DNA of 64,000 nucleotides from Acinetobacter seifertii (GCF_000368065.1 NZ_KB851200.1:1543204-1607203), one strand, 5' to 3'; numbered from the stretch's first letter, positions 17,290 to 27,119 are shown. Numbers and translations are program-made. Notes: generated by a model from the letters alone, not told the origin.

Positions 17290-18708
17290 ATGTATAAATC
17301 AGAACAACTCGCTCATAGCATTCGCCAACTCATTGAGAGCGGTACTTTAAGTGCGCATGAAAAATTACCTTCATTAAGAGATCAGGTACAACGCTCTGGC
17401 TTTAGTTTAATGACCGTAATGAATGCTTATCAGGAGCTTGAATCACAAGGTCTGATCTATTCAAAAGAAAAGTCTGGATACTTTGTTGCCGAGCAAATTG
17501 CACTAAAGCCACTCGAGCAATATTCAGTTGTTTCGCTCAATTCTAAAATTGAAATTAATTCCTTAGTTTTTAAATATCTTAAGTCAATTCAACATGAGTC
17601 TGTCGTACCTTTTGGTTCAGCTTTTCCGGACAGTCAGCTTTTAACAGCACCCAAACTCATTCAAATTATGGGGCAACTTGCGCGTCAAAGACAAAGCTAT
17701 GATCAAACAGCAAGTCTACCTCCCGGTAATTTAGCCTTAAGAAAACTGATTGCTCAGCGCTATTGTATGCAAGGGATACAAACTGACCCAGATGACATTG
17801 TCATTACATCAGGAGGTTTAGATGCACTGAACCTTTCCCTACAAGCTGTTGCTCAACCTGGCGACTATATTCTATTGCAACAAACCGTATTTTACGGCGC
17901 TTGGCAAGCTGCAGAGCGCTTAGGACTTAAAGTCATTACCATTCCTGAACATCCTCAACATGGTTTTGACCTAGAAGCTTTTGAACACGTTATTCAAACA
18001 TATCCTATCAAGGTATGTTGGCTCATGCTGAATGCCCAGAACCCGATTGGTTTTACTGTTAGTGATGACATTAAATATAAAATTGCCAAATTGCTTCATG
18101 AACACCAAATTTATTTGATTGAAGATGATGTCTATGAAGAGCTTTTTTATGGCGGCCAAAAACCACTTTCAATGAAGTATTTTGACCAACAAAATCTGGT
18201 GCTTCACTGCTCGTCTTTTTCTAAAACATTAGGTGCTGGTTTTCGGGTTGGTTGGGTCTATGCGGGTAAGTTTTCAGACCATATTCAACATTTACAGCTT
18301 ATGAGTACTATTTCAGTAAATGCACTCATTCAAAATGCATTGGTTGAGTTTTTATCTCATCATCATTATGAAAAGCACTTGCGTACACTTAGACTTTCAC
18401 TTGAGCGTTATAAAAAACAGTTTTATCACTACTTAAAGCAGCATTTACCGAGCTCTTGCGAAGTGTATTATTACCCAAGTGGCTATTTTCTATGGGTCAA
18501 ACTTCCTAGTACGCTAGACAGTATGCAAGTTTATGAAGCGTTGATTCAGCAAGATATTGGCGTTGCGCCAAGCCCTCTCTTTAGTGTTTTACCTGCACAG
18601 CAGCATTATTTGAGAATTAACTGTTCTTTTGAATGGAACACTAAAATTCAAAATGCATTAGATCAGGTTATCAAAACCATTCAACAAAGAGTTGAAGCAA
18701 ATCTCTAA
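17290..18708 (+). CDS. MocR/PdxR-family regulator with aminotransferase domain
   Basis: A 472-residue fusion of a GntR winged helix (residues 1-70, HEKLPSLRDQVQRSGFSLM and SGYFVAEQ) to a fold-type I aminotransferase domain. The PLP-binding features are present: the ITSGGLDALNLSLQAV loop, NAQNPIGFTV, EDDVYEELFY, and the Schiff-base lysine in SSFSKTLGAGFRVGW. MocR proteins bind PLP and an amino compound to control genes of amino acid or vitamin B6 metabolism. There is no clear ribosome site before the ATG. Its nearest same-strand neighbour is the LysR gene 100 bases on. Its targets are not evident. Confidence 0.88.
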   Translation: MYKSEQLAHSIRQLIESGTLSAHEKLPSLRDQVQRSGFSLMTVMNAYQELESQGLIYSKEKSGYFVAEQIALKPLEQYSVVSLNSKIEINSLVFKYLKSIQHESVVPFGSAFPDSQLLTAPKLIQIMGQLARQRQSYDQTASLPPGNLALRKLIAQRYCMQGIQTDPDDIVITSGGLDALNLSLQAVAQPGDYILLQQTVFYGAWQAAERLGLKVITIPEHPQHGFDLEAFEHVIQTYPIKVCWLMLNAQNPIGFTVSDDIKYKIAKLLHEHQIYLIEDDVYEELFYGGQKPLSMKYFDQQNLVLHCSSFSKTLGAGFRVGWVYAGKFSDHIQHLQLMSTISVNALIQNALVEFLSHHHYEKHLRTLRLSLERYKKQFYHYLKQHLPSSCEVYYYPSGYFLWVKLPSTLDSMQVYEALIQQDIGVAPSPLFSVLPAQQHYLRINCSFEWNTKIQNALDQVIKTIQQRVEANL

Positions 18709-18808
18709 AGACATGCTTCGACCTAAGCACAATTTTATAGACTTTATTTTGTGGTAACTTGATAGTTCAAATCTATAGTTTTAAGGGAAACAGGTTCAAG
18801 GAATTAAT

Positions 18809-19726
18809 ATGGAAATTGATGAAGAACTCACCCTAAAAAAAATACAGATTTTTTTAGCTTTCATGCGCTGTGGAAATTTATCTAAAACAGCCACAGAAAT
18901 GCAGCTGAGTAATGTCAGTGTTCACAAAGCACTGCACTCCTTAGAAAGCGCTTTACGTTGTCCTCTTTTTAAAAATGAAGGCCGTAATCTCATCCCTTTA
19001 AAAAGTGCTTATGTCTTTGAAGAACGGGCGCAAAAAATCGTACAAGACATTTTTATCACCGTAAATAAAACCAGAGAAGCCGCAGGTTTCGCAGCCAAGG
19101 TTTTACATTTGGGGTCTCTTTATTCTTTGACGGTAAATACGATTCCAAATGTGATTAGCGGTCTTAAACTCAGACGTAGTGAGCTTGATATTCAATTATT
19201 ACTCAGTTCAAATCAGGATTTGGTGAAAAAGCTTAAAGCGACAGAGCTTGATGCCACTATCGTAGCTTTAAATGAAACCACTCAAGATGATGACTTTGAA
19301 ATTTTGCCGATGTTTTCAGATGACATTTTTCTCGCAGTCAATAAAGATTCAAAATATGCCGATTTTAAAGACATTGATTTAAGCCTTTTAAAAGAAGAAA
19401 CTTTTTTAACCTTAACTAAGGGTTTTGCAACTCATAACGACAGCGACATTATTTTTAAAAAAGCAGGTTTTTCACCTAAAGTTGCTTTACAGGTCAATGA
19501 TATTTTTACCTTAATTAGTATGGTCAGCTCAGGTGTCGGTTTTGCTCTACTACCCGGCCGTATTTCTGCAGTTTATGAAAGTTCAGTAAAACTTATTCCG
19601 CTAAAACAGCAATATCATATGCAACAAGAAATCGGTCTGGTCTTTTTAAAAAGTAAGGAACGAGACCCAAACTTACTTGCTCTGATTGCTGAATGTCGAA
19701 TGTTTGCCTCTAATTTTAAAAGATAA
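18809..19726 (+). CDS. mdcR: LysR-family regulator, probable MdcR of the malonate operon
   Basis: A 305-residue LysR protein with an N-terminal winged helix (LKKIQIFLAFMRCGNLSKTA, MQLSNVSVHKALHSLESALR) and a periplasmic-binding-like effector domain ending with SSGVGFALLPGRISAVYE. AAGGAATTAAT precedes the ATG. The gene converges on madM and is not divergent from mdcA, the usual LysR position. Malonate operons of other proteobacteria carry an MdcR of this family, and no other regulator lies in the cluster, so MdcR is the best assignment. A palindrome upstream of mdcA could be its site. Confidence 0.72.
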   Translation: MEIDEELTLKKIQIFLAFMRCGNLSKTATEMQLSNVSVHKALHSLESALRCPLFKNEGRNLIPLKSAYVFEERAQKIVQDIFITVNKTREAAGFAAKVLHLGSLYSLTVNTIPNVISGLKLRRSELDIQLLLSSNQDLVKKLKATELDATIVALNETTQDDDFEILPMFSDDIFLAVNKDSKYADFKDIDLSLLKEETFLTLTKGFATHNDSDIIFKKAGFSPKVALQVNDIFTLISMVSSGVGFALLPGRISAVYESSVKLIPLKQQYHMQQEIGLVFLKSKERDPNLLALIAECRMFASNFKR

Positions 19727-19730
19727 ATAT

Positions 19731-19761
19731 CGGCAACTTATTAAAGAATAATGAGTTGCCG
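19731..19761. terminator. Bidirectional terminator between mdcR and madM
   Basis: CGGCAACTTATTA at 19731-19743 pairs with TAATGAGTTGCCG at 19749-19761 with one mismatch. The hairpin lies between two convergent stops and can end both transcripts. Confidence 0.75.
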
Positions 19762-19779
19762 TTGTGCGTTTTTCAAAAT

Positions 19780-20544
19780 TTATCCAAAAATTGCATTAAC
19801 CGTTAAGAAAAATACAGAAGGTCCAAGTAAACAACCAAGTCCTGTATAGAAGGTTGCAACCAAAGCTCCATAAGGTACCAATCGTACATCCGTGCCAGCT
19901 AGGCCTGCAGCAGTGCCGCTAGTTGTTCCTGCTAAACCACCAAATACCATGGCAGAGCGTGGACTTTTTAGATACATAAATTTCGCAAGTAGCGGCGTAC
20001 CGACCATAAAGAAAACTGACTTGATTAAACCAATTGCAATAGAAAGTGCGATGACATCAGAGCTTGCGCCAATTGCGGTTCCTGTAATCGGACCAACAAT
20101 ATAAGTCATTGCGCCTGCACCAATCGTTGTCATAGAAATGGGATCTCTATACCCCATGACCCATGCAACCATAACCCCAATTGCAAAAGGCACAACACAA
20201 CCAAGCATTAATGCAATTAGACCAATTTTTCCTGCTTTCTTCACCTCTTTCACATCAACTTCAAATGCAGTTGAAGCAATCGCTAAATCACGAATCATGG
20301 CTCCGCCCAACAGCGCAAAACCAGAAAAAATAGCGATATCAGAAATGCCCTTAGTTCCTTGCGTATAAACTCCTGCAAAATATGCAACGACCAAACCTAG
20401 GGTGATCGCAATTGCAGAGCTTTGTAATTTTCCCTTCGTCAAATATTTTGAGAGTAGATGGGAAACGAACATCATTAAACCCGTTACTGCGAGTGCAGTG
20501 ACGAATGCATTTTTAGATAACACAGCAATTATAGCGTCCATCAT
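19780..20544 (-). CDS. madM: Malonate transporter subunit MadM
   Basis: A 254-residue membrane protein that, with MadL, forms a two-component malonate:Na+ or H+ carrier. It has about eight hydrophobic segments, with GFALLGGAMIRDLAIASTAF, MTYIVGPITGTAIGASSDVI and GLAGTTSGTAAGLAGTDVRL as glycine-rich family features. It is the last gene of the malonate operon, 42 bases after madL, and ends by the shared terminator with mdcR. Confidence 0.92.
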   Translation of the reverse strand: MMDAIIAVLSKNAFVTALAVTGLMMFVSHLLSKYLTKGKLQSSAIAITLGLVVAYFAGVYTQGTKGISDIAIFSGFALLGGAMIRDLAIASTAFEVDVKEVKKAGKIGLIALMLGCVVPFAIGVMVAWVMGYRDPISMTTIGAGAMTYIVGPITGTAIGASSDVIALSIAIGLIKSVFFMVGTPLLAKFMYLKSPRSAMVFGGLAGTTSGTAAGLAGTDVRLVPYGALVATFYTGLGCLLGPSVFFLTVNAIFG

Positions 20545-20586
20545 TTAAATCCTTTTTGATTGAACTTTTTTATAGTTTATGAGTGC

Positions 20587-20988
20587 TTAAGCTACTTTTT
20601 GTTTTGTTTCTATCGTCCATTCATATGTTTCATAATCGCCACTAATTCTATTTAAATAGCGGATGACTAAAACCGTACCAATTAACGATGCAATAGAGAC
20701 AATCAGACCTAACATGCCACCCGATAAAGCCGCTACTACGTTTTGTCCAGCAGACATCGCTACAACAATCGGAATATACATTCCTGACCAGTACAAAACT
20801 CCAAATTGGGTAACTTGTGGTAAGTAACCTTTTCGCGCAAGCAATTCTTTAGTCAAAATCAATAGAATCATTGAAATAGCTACGCCACCAACATTTGCTT
20901 TTACGCCCAATAACATTCCTAGCGTATTACCAAAATAATCGCCTAATAAATGACAAATCGCTAATATTGCCGTTCCATAAATAATCAT
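20587..20988 (-). CDS. madL: Malonate transporter subunit MadL
   Basis: A 133-residue membrane protein with about four helices, starting MIIYGTAILAICHLLGDYFG. GVLYWSGMYIPIVVAMSAGQ and the Gly-rich VAALSGGMLGLIVSI belong to the MadL family, which needs MadM for malonate uptake. It is 53 bases after mdcH and 42 bases before madM on the same strand. Supplies malonate to the decarboxylase encoded upstream. Confidence 0.92.
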   Translation of the reverse strand: MIIYGTAILAICHLLGDYFGNTLGMLLGVKANVGGVAISMILLILTKELLARKGYLPQVTQFGVLYWSGMYIPIVVAMSAGQNVVAALSGGMLGLIVSIASLIGTVLVIRYLNRISGDYETYEWTIETKQKVA

Positions 20989-21041
20989 TGTAAATCCCTC
21001 ATATCCTTGAGTTATTACTCAGTTTTTAATTTGTATTGCAA

Positions 21042-21974
21042 TTACAAAGAAGCATTATTTCCGTTTTGCATTGCCAACTGAATGCTGTCTAAACGTGTTC
21101 CTTGAAATGACAATACAGTTCCATCTTTAAATGTTCGACGTGCAAGTGTAGTAAGTACCGTTCCCGGTAAAGCTTCAATCTGCAACCTCACACCTCGCTC
21201 CCATGCAGCTTGGATGGTACTTTCCCAATCTACAGTTCGACTCATATTAAAAGCCAAGTCATCACCAATCTGTTCTGGCCTGCCAAGCGTACGAGCCGTT
21301 GTACCACTTAAATAACGTATTTTAGGCTGCTTTAAAGTCACTCCCTCCATAGACGCTGCAAGTTGCGTTGCTTGCTGACTTAATAATTCACAGTGCGATG
21401 GCACCGATACATCTAATTTTTTTGCCACCACGCCTTGTTGCCTTGCCAAAACAGCAACTTGGTTCATGGCTTCAAAACTTCCTGAAATAACGATCTGGTT
21501 ATGTGCATTAATATTTGCAACAAACACCTCTGGCGTTATTTCATAAATTTGTTTGACCCATGTTTCGACAGCTGCACGATCTGTACCAATTAGTGCCGTC
21601 ATGCCATATCCAGTGGGATAAGCGTTTTGCATGAGTTCACCTCGATAGGCAACTAAACGAATAGCATCTTCATAGTTTAGAACTCCTGCTACAACCGCAG
21701 CCGACCATGCGCCAATTGATAAACCCGCAACATAATCTGGTGTTAAGTTTTCCGCTGTTAATAAAGCTGAACTCACCACACCTGAAATCAGTAAACAAAG
21801 CTGTACTGCACGTGTCGATTGCAATGCAGCCGGACTATCTAACATCAAGACATCTTCTTTGAGTGCATCTGATGCCCGCTCAAGGTACTCTTTAACTAGA
21901 GCGATTTGAGGTAAGTCGTGCAACATATTGCTTCGTTGCACACCTTGTCCCGGATATACCCAAATTGAAGCCAT
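21042..21974 (-). CDS. mdcH: Malonate decarboxylase epsilon subunit, malonyl-CoA:ACP transacylase
   Basis: A 310-residue acyltransferase of the FabD fold. It loads malonyl groups from malonyl-CoA onto the MdcC acyl carrier to start the decarboxylation cycle. The start IWVYPGQGVQRSNMLHDLP and the nucleophile elbow VAGLSIGAWSAAVVAG (GLSIG serine near residue 87) are typical, and VSVPSHCELLSQQA carries the catalytic histidine. The gene starts 12 bases after the mdcG stop and precedes the transporter genes. Confidence 0.92.
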   Translation of the reverse strand: MASIWVYPGQGVQRSNMLHDLPQIALVKEYLERASDALKEDVLMLDSPAALQSTRAVQLCLLISGVVSSALLTAENLTPDYVAGLSIGAWSAAVVAGVLNYEDAIRLVAYRGELMQNAYPTGYGMTALIGTDRAAVETWVKQIYEITPEVFVANINAHNQIVISGSFEAMNQVAVLARQQGVVAKKLDVSVPSHCELLSQQATQLAASMEGVTLKQPKIRYLSGTTARTLGRPEQIGDDLAFNMSRTVDWESTIQAAWERGVRLQIEALPGTVLTTLARRTFKDGTVLSFQGTRLDSIQLAMQNGNNASL

Positions 21975-21986
21975 GATATCTATTCC

Positions 21987-22589
21987 CTAATTCCATGGGT
22001 TTTCTACTAAAACAGCACCATCAGCACGTTTTAATAGAACTTTTCCACTGTTCCCAGCCCATTCTTTTAAAGCCAAACCACCTTGTGGAAGTTGAAGCTG
22101 TATATCCACATTGAGGCCTGCGTGCTGAAAATTTTCGAGTAGCTCAATCGCCTGCTTTTTGGCAAAAGGTTGTTCAGCTCGAATCAACAAATCTATGTCA
22201 CTTTGCTGAGTAACTGTTTTAATGCTGGTTGCCAGTTCAAACCCGAAACTTCCTGTATATCCCCAACATCCCGAAAAGTTTTTCATAATGCTGGAAATGG
22301 TCTGTAAACGTTCTGCCAAATGTGCAAACTGCTGCATATCTACATAAGTCAGTGCTTCGGGTTTAAGCTGTCTGTTAATAGCATTTCTTGGCATTTGAGC
22401 TGCATATCGTTGATAGCGAAATTGCCCCCTTACACCTACCGCCACCTGATCTTCAGGAGTAATTGCCCGTCGAACCACAACAGGATCGCCTCGTAGTAAC
22501 ACCTCTTTCACCCAATGCGGAGCATCATCGGCTAAGCAGTCGACCGTCATGCCCCACAGTAAATCATGGGCTTCGAGCTTAAGTTTCAT
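21987..22589 (-). CDS. mdcG: Phosphoribosyl-dephospho-CoA transferase, holo-ACP synthase of malonate decarboxylase
   Basis: A 200-residue nucleotidyltransferase-like enzyme that attaches the 2'-(5''-triphosphoribosyl)-3'-dephospho-CoA group to MdcC. KTVTQQSDIDLLIRAEQPF gives the nucleotidyltransferase-type GxxSxxDxD-like core (QSDIDLL), preceded by GSFGFELAT. The ATG at 22589 overlaps the mdcE stop in an ATGA; an in-frame ATG at 22595 is possible. It belongs to the mdc operon and acts after MdcB makes the prosthetic group precursor. Confidence 0.9.
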   Translation of the reverse strand: MKLKLEAHDLLWGMTVDCLADDAPHWVKEVLLRGDPVVVRRAITPEDQVAVGVRGQFRYQRYAAQMPRNAINRQLKPEALTYVDMQQFAHLAERLQTISSIMKNFSGCWGYTGSFGFELATSIKTVTQQSDIDLLIRAEQPFAKKQAIELLENFQHAGLNVDIQLQLPQGGLALKEWAGNSGKVLLKRADGAVLVENPWN

Positions 22590-23413
22590 GACCATTGCTC
22601 ACGCAATAATTCACGGACCCTTTTAGACATCTGACGGTTTTGGCCGTGAAGTCTTTGTTCTAATCCTCTCGATTGATCAGCATTAATTTCTTTAAATGCT
22701 TGAGCAATTGTCTGCTTCGCTAACAAAAGATCATCGTTTGTCGGTTGTTCAGGGTTTTCAACAGATAACAGTTCAGATAACAAACCAAGCGTTGCATAAC
22801 TTTCAATGTCATAAGCCATTGGCGGAATGCTAGAAGCCAATTGCTCTAACTCATCAACCGACCGTAAGGTAACCCGTGCAGCAGATTCCTTACCCATTGC
22901 ATGCACCATAACACCTGAATCTTTTAAGGCAATAATACGATTGGCTTGGTATCCATGCGCCAAGAAAGCCCCCGACATTGACTTACCAACCAATAAACTG
23001 ACAATAGGATGGTCTGCCAATCTGGCTCTAGCATAGCTATCTACTGCACCCGCTAAAGCTTGGTGAATGCCTAATAATTCTTCACGACGCCCATAGGCCT
23101 GACTTGGCACATCAACCAAGCATAAAATGCCACGTTTATTTTCAGTCTGTGCATCGGCCTGAATCACTTCATCAACTGCTTTTGCCAAGTTCCAGCCTTC
23201 TAACAATCCAACTTCACCCTGTCTTGCCCGAGGGAACAGATTATTACTGTCTTGAACAACTGCAATCACACGCACAGTTTGCTGATCAATCTGACCATCA
23301 GCTACCCAAACCGAAGCTGGAAAACCTTCAACTGCCTTAAATCCCTGCGTGAGCGCTTTAAACCACTGTGCACCACGAGTAGATGCTTTTAATGTATCAA
23401 CGGCGATATTCAT
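22586..23413 (-). CDS. mdcE: Malonate decarboxylase gamma subunit
   Basis: A 275-residue crotonase-fold subunit that joins MdcD to form the malonyl-ACP decarboxylase, releasing CO2 and leaving acetyl-ACP. VSLLVGKSMSGAFLAHGYQ is the Gly-rich oxyanion-forming segment, and GILCLVDVPSQAYGRREEL precedes it as in carboxyltransferase subunits. Overlaps mdcD and mdcG by 4 bases each, so translation is coupled. Biotin-independent type, as no biotin carrier or Na+ pump subunit is present. Confidence 0.92.
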   Translation of the reverse strand: MNIAVDTLKASTRGAQWFKALTQGFKAVEGFPASVWVADGQIDQQTVRVIAVVQDSNNLFPRARQGEVGLLEGWNLAKAVDEVIQADAQTENKRGILCLVDVPSQAYGRREELLGIHQALAGAVDSYARARLADHPIVSLLVGKSMSGAFLAHGYQANRIIALKDSGVMVHAMGKESAARVTLRSVDELEQLASSIPPMAYDIESYATLGLLSELLSVENPEQPTNDDLLLAKQTIAQAFKEINADQSRGLEQRLHGQNRQMSKRVRELLREQWS

Positions 23414-24261
23414 GCTTGCTCTCCTTGATACAAAGCCTGAACCTGTGCTGAGGTAATCTGCTCAGCAGTATCGACGTGTTGTAGCTGTCCTAAATAGAAT
23501 GAGTAATTTGAACTACGATGCTGATCAGGTACACCCTGTACTAAATAATCGATCACTTGCTGACGAACTTTCTGACGATCATCTTCTACATAAGCATCTG
23601 CCAAACCACTAGCAAAACGTTGGTTCCCGCCAGTAATACTCCATATAAATGGACGATCTTTGGCGTTATATTCTTCTACGCCAGCTTCTTGTTCGATCAC
23701 TTGTGGGCCATTTAAGCCTAAACGGCCCTCTTGTGTCATTACAATATAGCTACACAAACCAGCCGCAATTGACATACCACCGAAGCAACCTACACTGCCT
23801 GCAACTACGGCAATCACGGGTTGATACTGACGCAAATTCACAATTGCGGCCTGAATCTCAGCAATGGCAGCCAAACCCAGATTTGCTTCTTGTAAACGAA
23901 CGCCACCTGTCTCTAGCAATAAAATTGCAGCAGTTGGAATACCATTAAGGTTGTCTTCAACCGCAAGCTCTAATGCACCTGCGATTTTGGCACCACCCAC
24001 CTCACCTAAGCTTCCACCTTGAAATAAACCTTCAATTGAAATTAGAACTACTGGGCGTTCTTGAATAGACCCTTTGGCAATCACAACACCGTCATCTGCT
24101 TGCGGCACAATATTTTGCTTAACGAGCCAAGGCGACATAACACGGACAAATGGGTCAAGTAACTCTCGAAAAGTCCCTACATCTAATAACGCTTTGGCAC
24201 GCTCTCTTGCGCTGAGCTCAATAAAATCTTGTTTATTTAACAAGCTCTCGATATCAGTCAT
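23410..24261 (-). CDS. mdcD: Malonate decarboxylase beta subunit
   Basis: A 283-residue crotonase-fold partner of MdcE. SARERAKALLDVGTFRELLD near the N-terminus, LLLETGGVRLQEANLGLAA and AVVAGSVGCFGGMSIAAGLC with GRLGLNGPQVIEQEAGVEEY are family marks related to acetyl-CoA carboxylase beta. It overlaps mdcC by 8 bases and mdcE by 4 in the operon. Confidence 0.93.
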   Translation of the reverse strand: MTDIESLLNKQDFIELSARERAKALLDVGTFRELLDPFVRVMSPWLVKQNIVPQADDGVVIAKGSIQERPVVLISIEGLFQGGSLGEVGGAKIAGALELAVEDNLNGIPTAAILLLETGGVRLQEANLGLAAIAEIQAAIVNLRQYQPVIAVVAGSVGCFGGMSIAAGLCSYIVMTQEGRLGLNGPQVIEQEAGVEEYNAKDRPFIWSITGGNQRFASGLADAYVEDDRQKVRQQVIDYLVQGVPDQHRSSNYSFYLGQLQHVDTAEQITSAQVQALYQGEQA

Positions 24262-24559
24262 GAGCGATCTCCTCTAAAGCTTGTTCCAGACGTAAGCGAA
24301 CAACACCAGGGGTTGCACCAAAGTCATGAATATCAATATTGACGGCTGGCGGTATTTGCGCAGTAAAAATTCGCTCAAATAGATTTTTCCAACGTGCAGC
24401 ACTACCATCTACCGAAGTCACCACCTGAATAGAGGTTTTCCCCATTTCGCCAGGTTCCATCAAAATTTCGAGATCACCCGAGCCAACACACCCCACCAAC
24501 GCTTTTTTTACAGGCGGCTCTGTCGCCACAAATTCAAAATGAAGTGTTTCCATAATCAA
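24254..24559 (-). CDS. mdcC: Malonate decarboxylase acyl carrier protein (delta subunit)
   Basis: A 101-residue acyl carrier. VGCVGSGDLEILMEP holds the serine (in GSGDLE, about residue 27) that receives the phosphoribosyl-dephospho-CoA arm in this family. It carries malonyl and acetyl groups between MdcA, MdcH and MdcDE. The start overlaps the mdcB stop by 4 bases and the stop overlaps mdcD by 8. Confidence 0.93.
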   Translation of the reverse strand: MIMETLHFEFVATEPPVKKALVGCVGSGDLEILMEPGEMGKTSIQVVTSVDGSAARWKNLFERIFTAQIPPAVNIDIHDFGATPGVVRLRLEQALEEIAHD

Positions 24560-25440
24560 AATCCCTCTTTATTTTTTAAAGATGACTGCTCAACACGATC
24601 TATAAACAATGTTGCTGCCAACAAATCTGCGGCGCCACCAGCAGAGGCTTTCATCCGAAGTAAATCAATCTCTAAAAGATGCAATGCACGACGACCTTCC
24701 AAGCTTGAGCTGCCCCCTAAATCGAGTACTTGCTGAGCACCTTGTTGCATACGCTTTAAACCCGATGTTCCTGAACGATAAAGCACACAGGTATCTGTCA
24801 GATCAGTCATCATGGCAAGTAAAGCATCTAAACGAGCAAACTCTTCTTTCATAGGTTTACTACGACTTTGATAAAGCTGCTTTAAGCCAAAATTTACGAT
24901 GGTTGGAAAACCTTGCTGAGCTTGTTCTTTTGCTCCTAAGACACCTAATTTTTTCTGTACCTGCTGACCATGACTTAAAGCCTGCATTGGAATAAAGCGA
25001 TCTTCAAGCTGAGCAATCTGACCTGCTAACTGGCATAGCTCAACAGCCGATAAATATTGTTGATTTGTACGTGCCAATGCTGCTGCCGTAACCATTAATC
25101 CTAATGCCCAAATTGCGCCACGGTGTGTGTTGACACCATCTGTCGCCAACATCATGACCTTTTCACCTTGGCGACCAATTTCACCAATGTCTTCACGCAA
25201 GGCCAAACAAACTTCACCATGATGCATGGCTGCTTGGGCCATTGCTTCAAACATTGGGCCTAAACTTTTCGCAGAGCGCTCCATTAATTCCAAAGTCAGG
25301 TCATCATGCGCACCACTGCCACGGCGATCAACTAAAGCTGGCTTTGGCGTCAGATTAACTTCATCAATCAAAGCCTCTACCGCCAAATCTGCCAAAAGCT
25401 GACTATCGCTAAGCGTTTGATATTGAACTTGTGCCATCAT
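24556..25440 (-). CDS. mdcB: Triphosphoribosyl-dephospho-CoA synthase
   Basis: A 294-residue enzyme that makes the malonate decarboxylase prosthetic-group precursor from ATP and dephospho-CoA, homologous to CitG. EVNLTPKPALVDRRGSGAHD and DGVNTHRGAIWALGLMVTAA are the two conserved signatures. The ATG at 25440 sits in TAATG with the mdcA stop and has GGAG 8 bases before it; the longer frame to 25488 would overlap mdcA and lacks such support. Coupled to mdcC by ATGA. Confidence 0.93.
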   Translation of the reverse strand: MMAQVQYQTLSDSQLLADLAVEALIDEVNLTPKPALVDRRGSGAHDDLTLELMERSAKSLGPMFEAMAQAAMHHGEVCLALREDIGEIGRQGEKVMMLATDGVNTHRGAIWALGLMVTAAALARTNQQYLSAVELCQLAGQIAQLEDRFIPMQALSHGQQVQKKLGVLGAKEQAQQGFPTIVNFGLKQLYQSRSKPMKEEFARLDALLAMMTDLTDTCVLYRSGTSGLKRMQQGAQQVLDLGGSSSLEGRRALHLLEIDLLRMKASAGGAADLLAATLFIDRVEQSSLKNKEGF

Positions 25441-27119
25441 TACCAACTCCTGAATTTTGCAGGGGGTTGATATAGGCCATCTGACCATGTCACCAAATCA
25501 GCAATATTTTTTGCAGCTAAAAGTTCACGTGTTGCGTCGGTACGGCGAATGCCTAAATCTTCTGGGAATACGACTAAACCTTCACTTCTTAAACGTGCTG
25601 TTGTTTTTGGATCTTGGCTTAAACCAATACTGGTTACACCTGCCACCGCAGCAATCATAGCTTGACGCTCTTCTTGGCTCCTTGCTTTATATAAATAAGC
25701 AATGCCTTCTTCGGTGAGCAAATGGGTAACATCATCGCCATAAATCATGATCGGTGCTAAAGGTAGACCTGCTGTTTTAGCTACATCAATCGCATCGAGA
25801 CGATCCACAAAAGTTGGCTTGCCTCCCTCTTGGAAGGTTTCCACCATTTGTACAACCAGTTTTTTACCACGTGCCAAATAGGTTTCTGTTTCATTGGCAC
25901 CTTGCAAACGCATATCAAGCCATGCAGGTGTATCGTGACGACGTCCGCGCGGATCATGCCCCATGTTCGGCGCACCACCAAAACCTGCCAAACGTCCTTT
26001 GGTGACAGTCGAAGAATGCCCCATGCCATCCACTTGCAAAGTTGCGCCAATAAATAAATCAACGGCATATTGACCTGCAAGCTGACACATCATGCGGTTA
26101 GAACGTAGTGCACCATCACGACCTGTAAAGAAAACATCAGGACGAGCAGCGACATATTTTTCCATACCGAGTTCGGTACCAAAGCAATGCACGCTTTCTA
26201 CCCAACCCGTTTCAATGGCAGGAATTAAGGTTGGATGCGGATTCAGTGTCCAGTTTCGGCAGATTTTGCCTTTTAACCCTAAAGACTCACCATAGGTCGG
26301 TAAAATCAGTTCAATTGCTGCGGTGTTAAAACCAATACCATGGTTTAACGATTGCACATTATGTTTTTCATAGATGCCGCGAATTGCCATCATCGCCATA
26401 AGTATATGCACAGGCTTGATATGTTTTGGGTCACGGGTAAATAACGGTTCGATATAAAAAGGTTGGTCTGCTACAACCACATAATCCACCCAAGATGCGG
26501 GGATATCGACACGTGGTAAATCAGAGACGTCATCGACCAGTTCATTGACCTGAACAATCACAATACCGTCACTAAAAGCCGCTGGTTCAATAAGTGCAGG
26601 AGAATCTTCGGTACTTGGGCCTGTATAAATATTGCCTTGGCGGTCTGCCATAAAGCCCGCCGAAAGCACCACATTTGGAATAAGGTCGACTACTAAACGC
26701 GAATACAACTCGATATAGGTATGAATCGCACCAATCTCTAGCAGTCCATCTTCAATTAACTGGCTAATGCGTAAACTTTGTGGTCCAGCAAAAGAAAAAT
26801 CGAGCTTACGCGCAATGCCTTTTTCAAATAGATCGAGATGTTCCGAACGTCCCACGCTCGGCATGATCATATGTAAATCATGCAAAATATCAGGATTGGT
26901 TTGAGCCAAAGAGCGCGATAAAAAATCTGCCTGCTTTTGGTTATTCCCTTCGAGTACAACTCGGTCACCCGGTGTAATCAGGGTTTCTAAAACTTTAATA
27001 ATGTCTTGAGTTGGAATCACCACACCATCGGTATATTGGTTTGCCATCTCTAGTTTTAGTTGTTTGGCATGACGCCGCTTTATCCATAACCGTTCTTTAT
27101 TCTGAACTGAGCCTTCCAT
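25440..27119 (-). CDS. mdcA: Malonate decarboxylase alpha subunit (acetyl-S-ACP:malonate ACP transferase)
   Basis: A 559-residue CoA-transferase-like subunit that swaps acetate for malonate on MdcC. VLEGNNQKQADFLSRSLAQ near the start and the GFGGAPNMGHDPRGRRHDTP stretch in the C-terminal half identify MdcA. The ATG at 27119 (MEGSVQNKERLW) is chosen because AGG lies 8 bases before it and it gives the usual family length; the frame runs open to 27188. It is the first gene of the operon, with a palindromic operator candidate upstream at 27205-27219. Confidence 0.93.
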   Translation of the reverse strand: MEGSVQNKERLWIKRRHAKQLKLEMANQYTDGVVIPTQDIIKVLETLITPGDRVVLEGNNQKQADFLSRSLAQTNPDILHDLHMIMPSVGRSEHLDLFEKGIARKLDFSFAGPQSLRISQLIEDGLLEIGAIHTYIELYSRLVVDLIPNVVLSAGFMADRQGNIYTGPSTEDSPALIEPAAFSDGIVIVQVNELVDDVSDLPRVDIPASWVDYVVVADQPFYIEPLFTRDPKHIKPVHILMAMMAIRGIYEKHNVQSLNHGIGFNTAAIELILPTYGESLGLKGKICRNWTLNPHPTLIPAIETGWVESVHCFGTELGMEKYVAARPDVFFTGRDGALRSNRMMCQLAGQYAVDLFIGATLQVDGMGHSSTVTKGRLAGFGGAPNMGHDPRGRRHDTPAWLDMRLQGANETETYLARGKKLVVQMVETFQEGGKPTFVDRLDAIDVAKTAGLPLAPIMIYGDDVTHLLTEEGIAYLYKARSQEERQAMIAAVAGVTSIGLSQDPKTTARLRSEGLVVFPEDLGIRRTDATRELLAAKNIADLVTWSDGLYQPPAKFRSW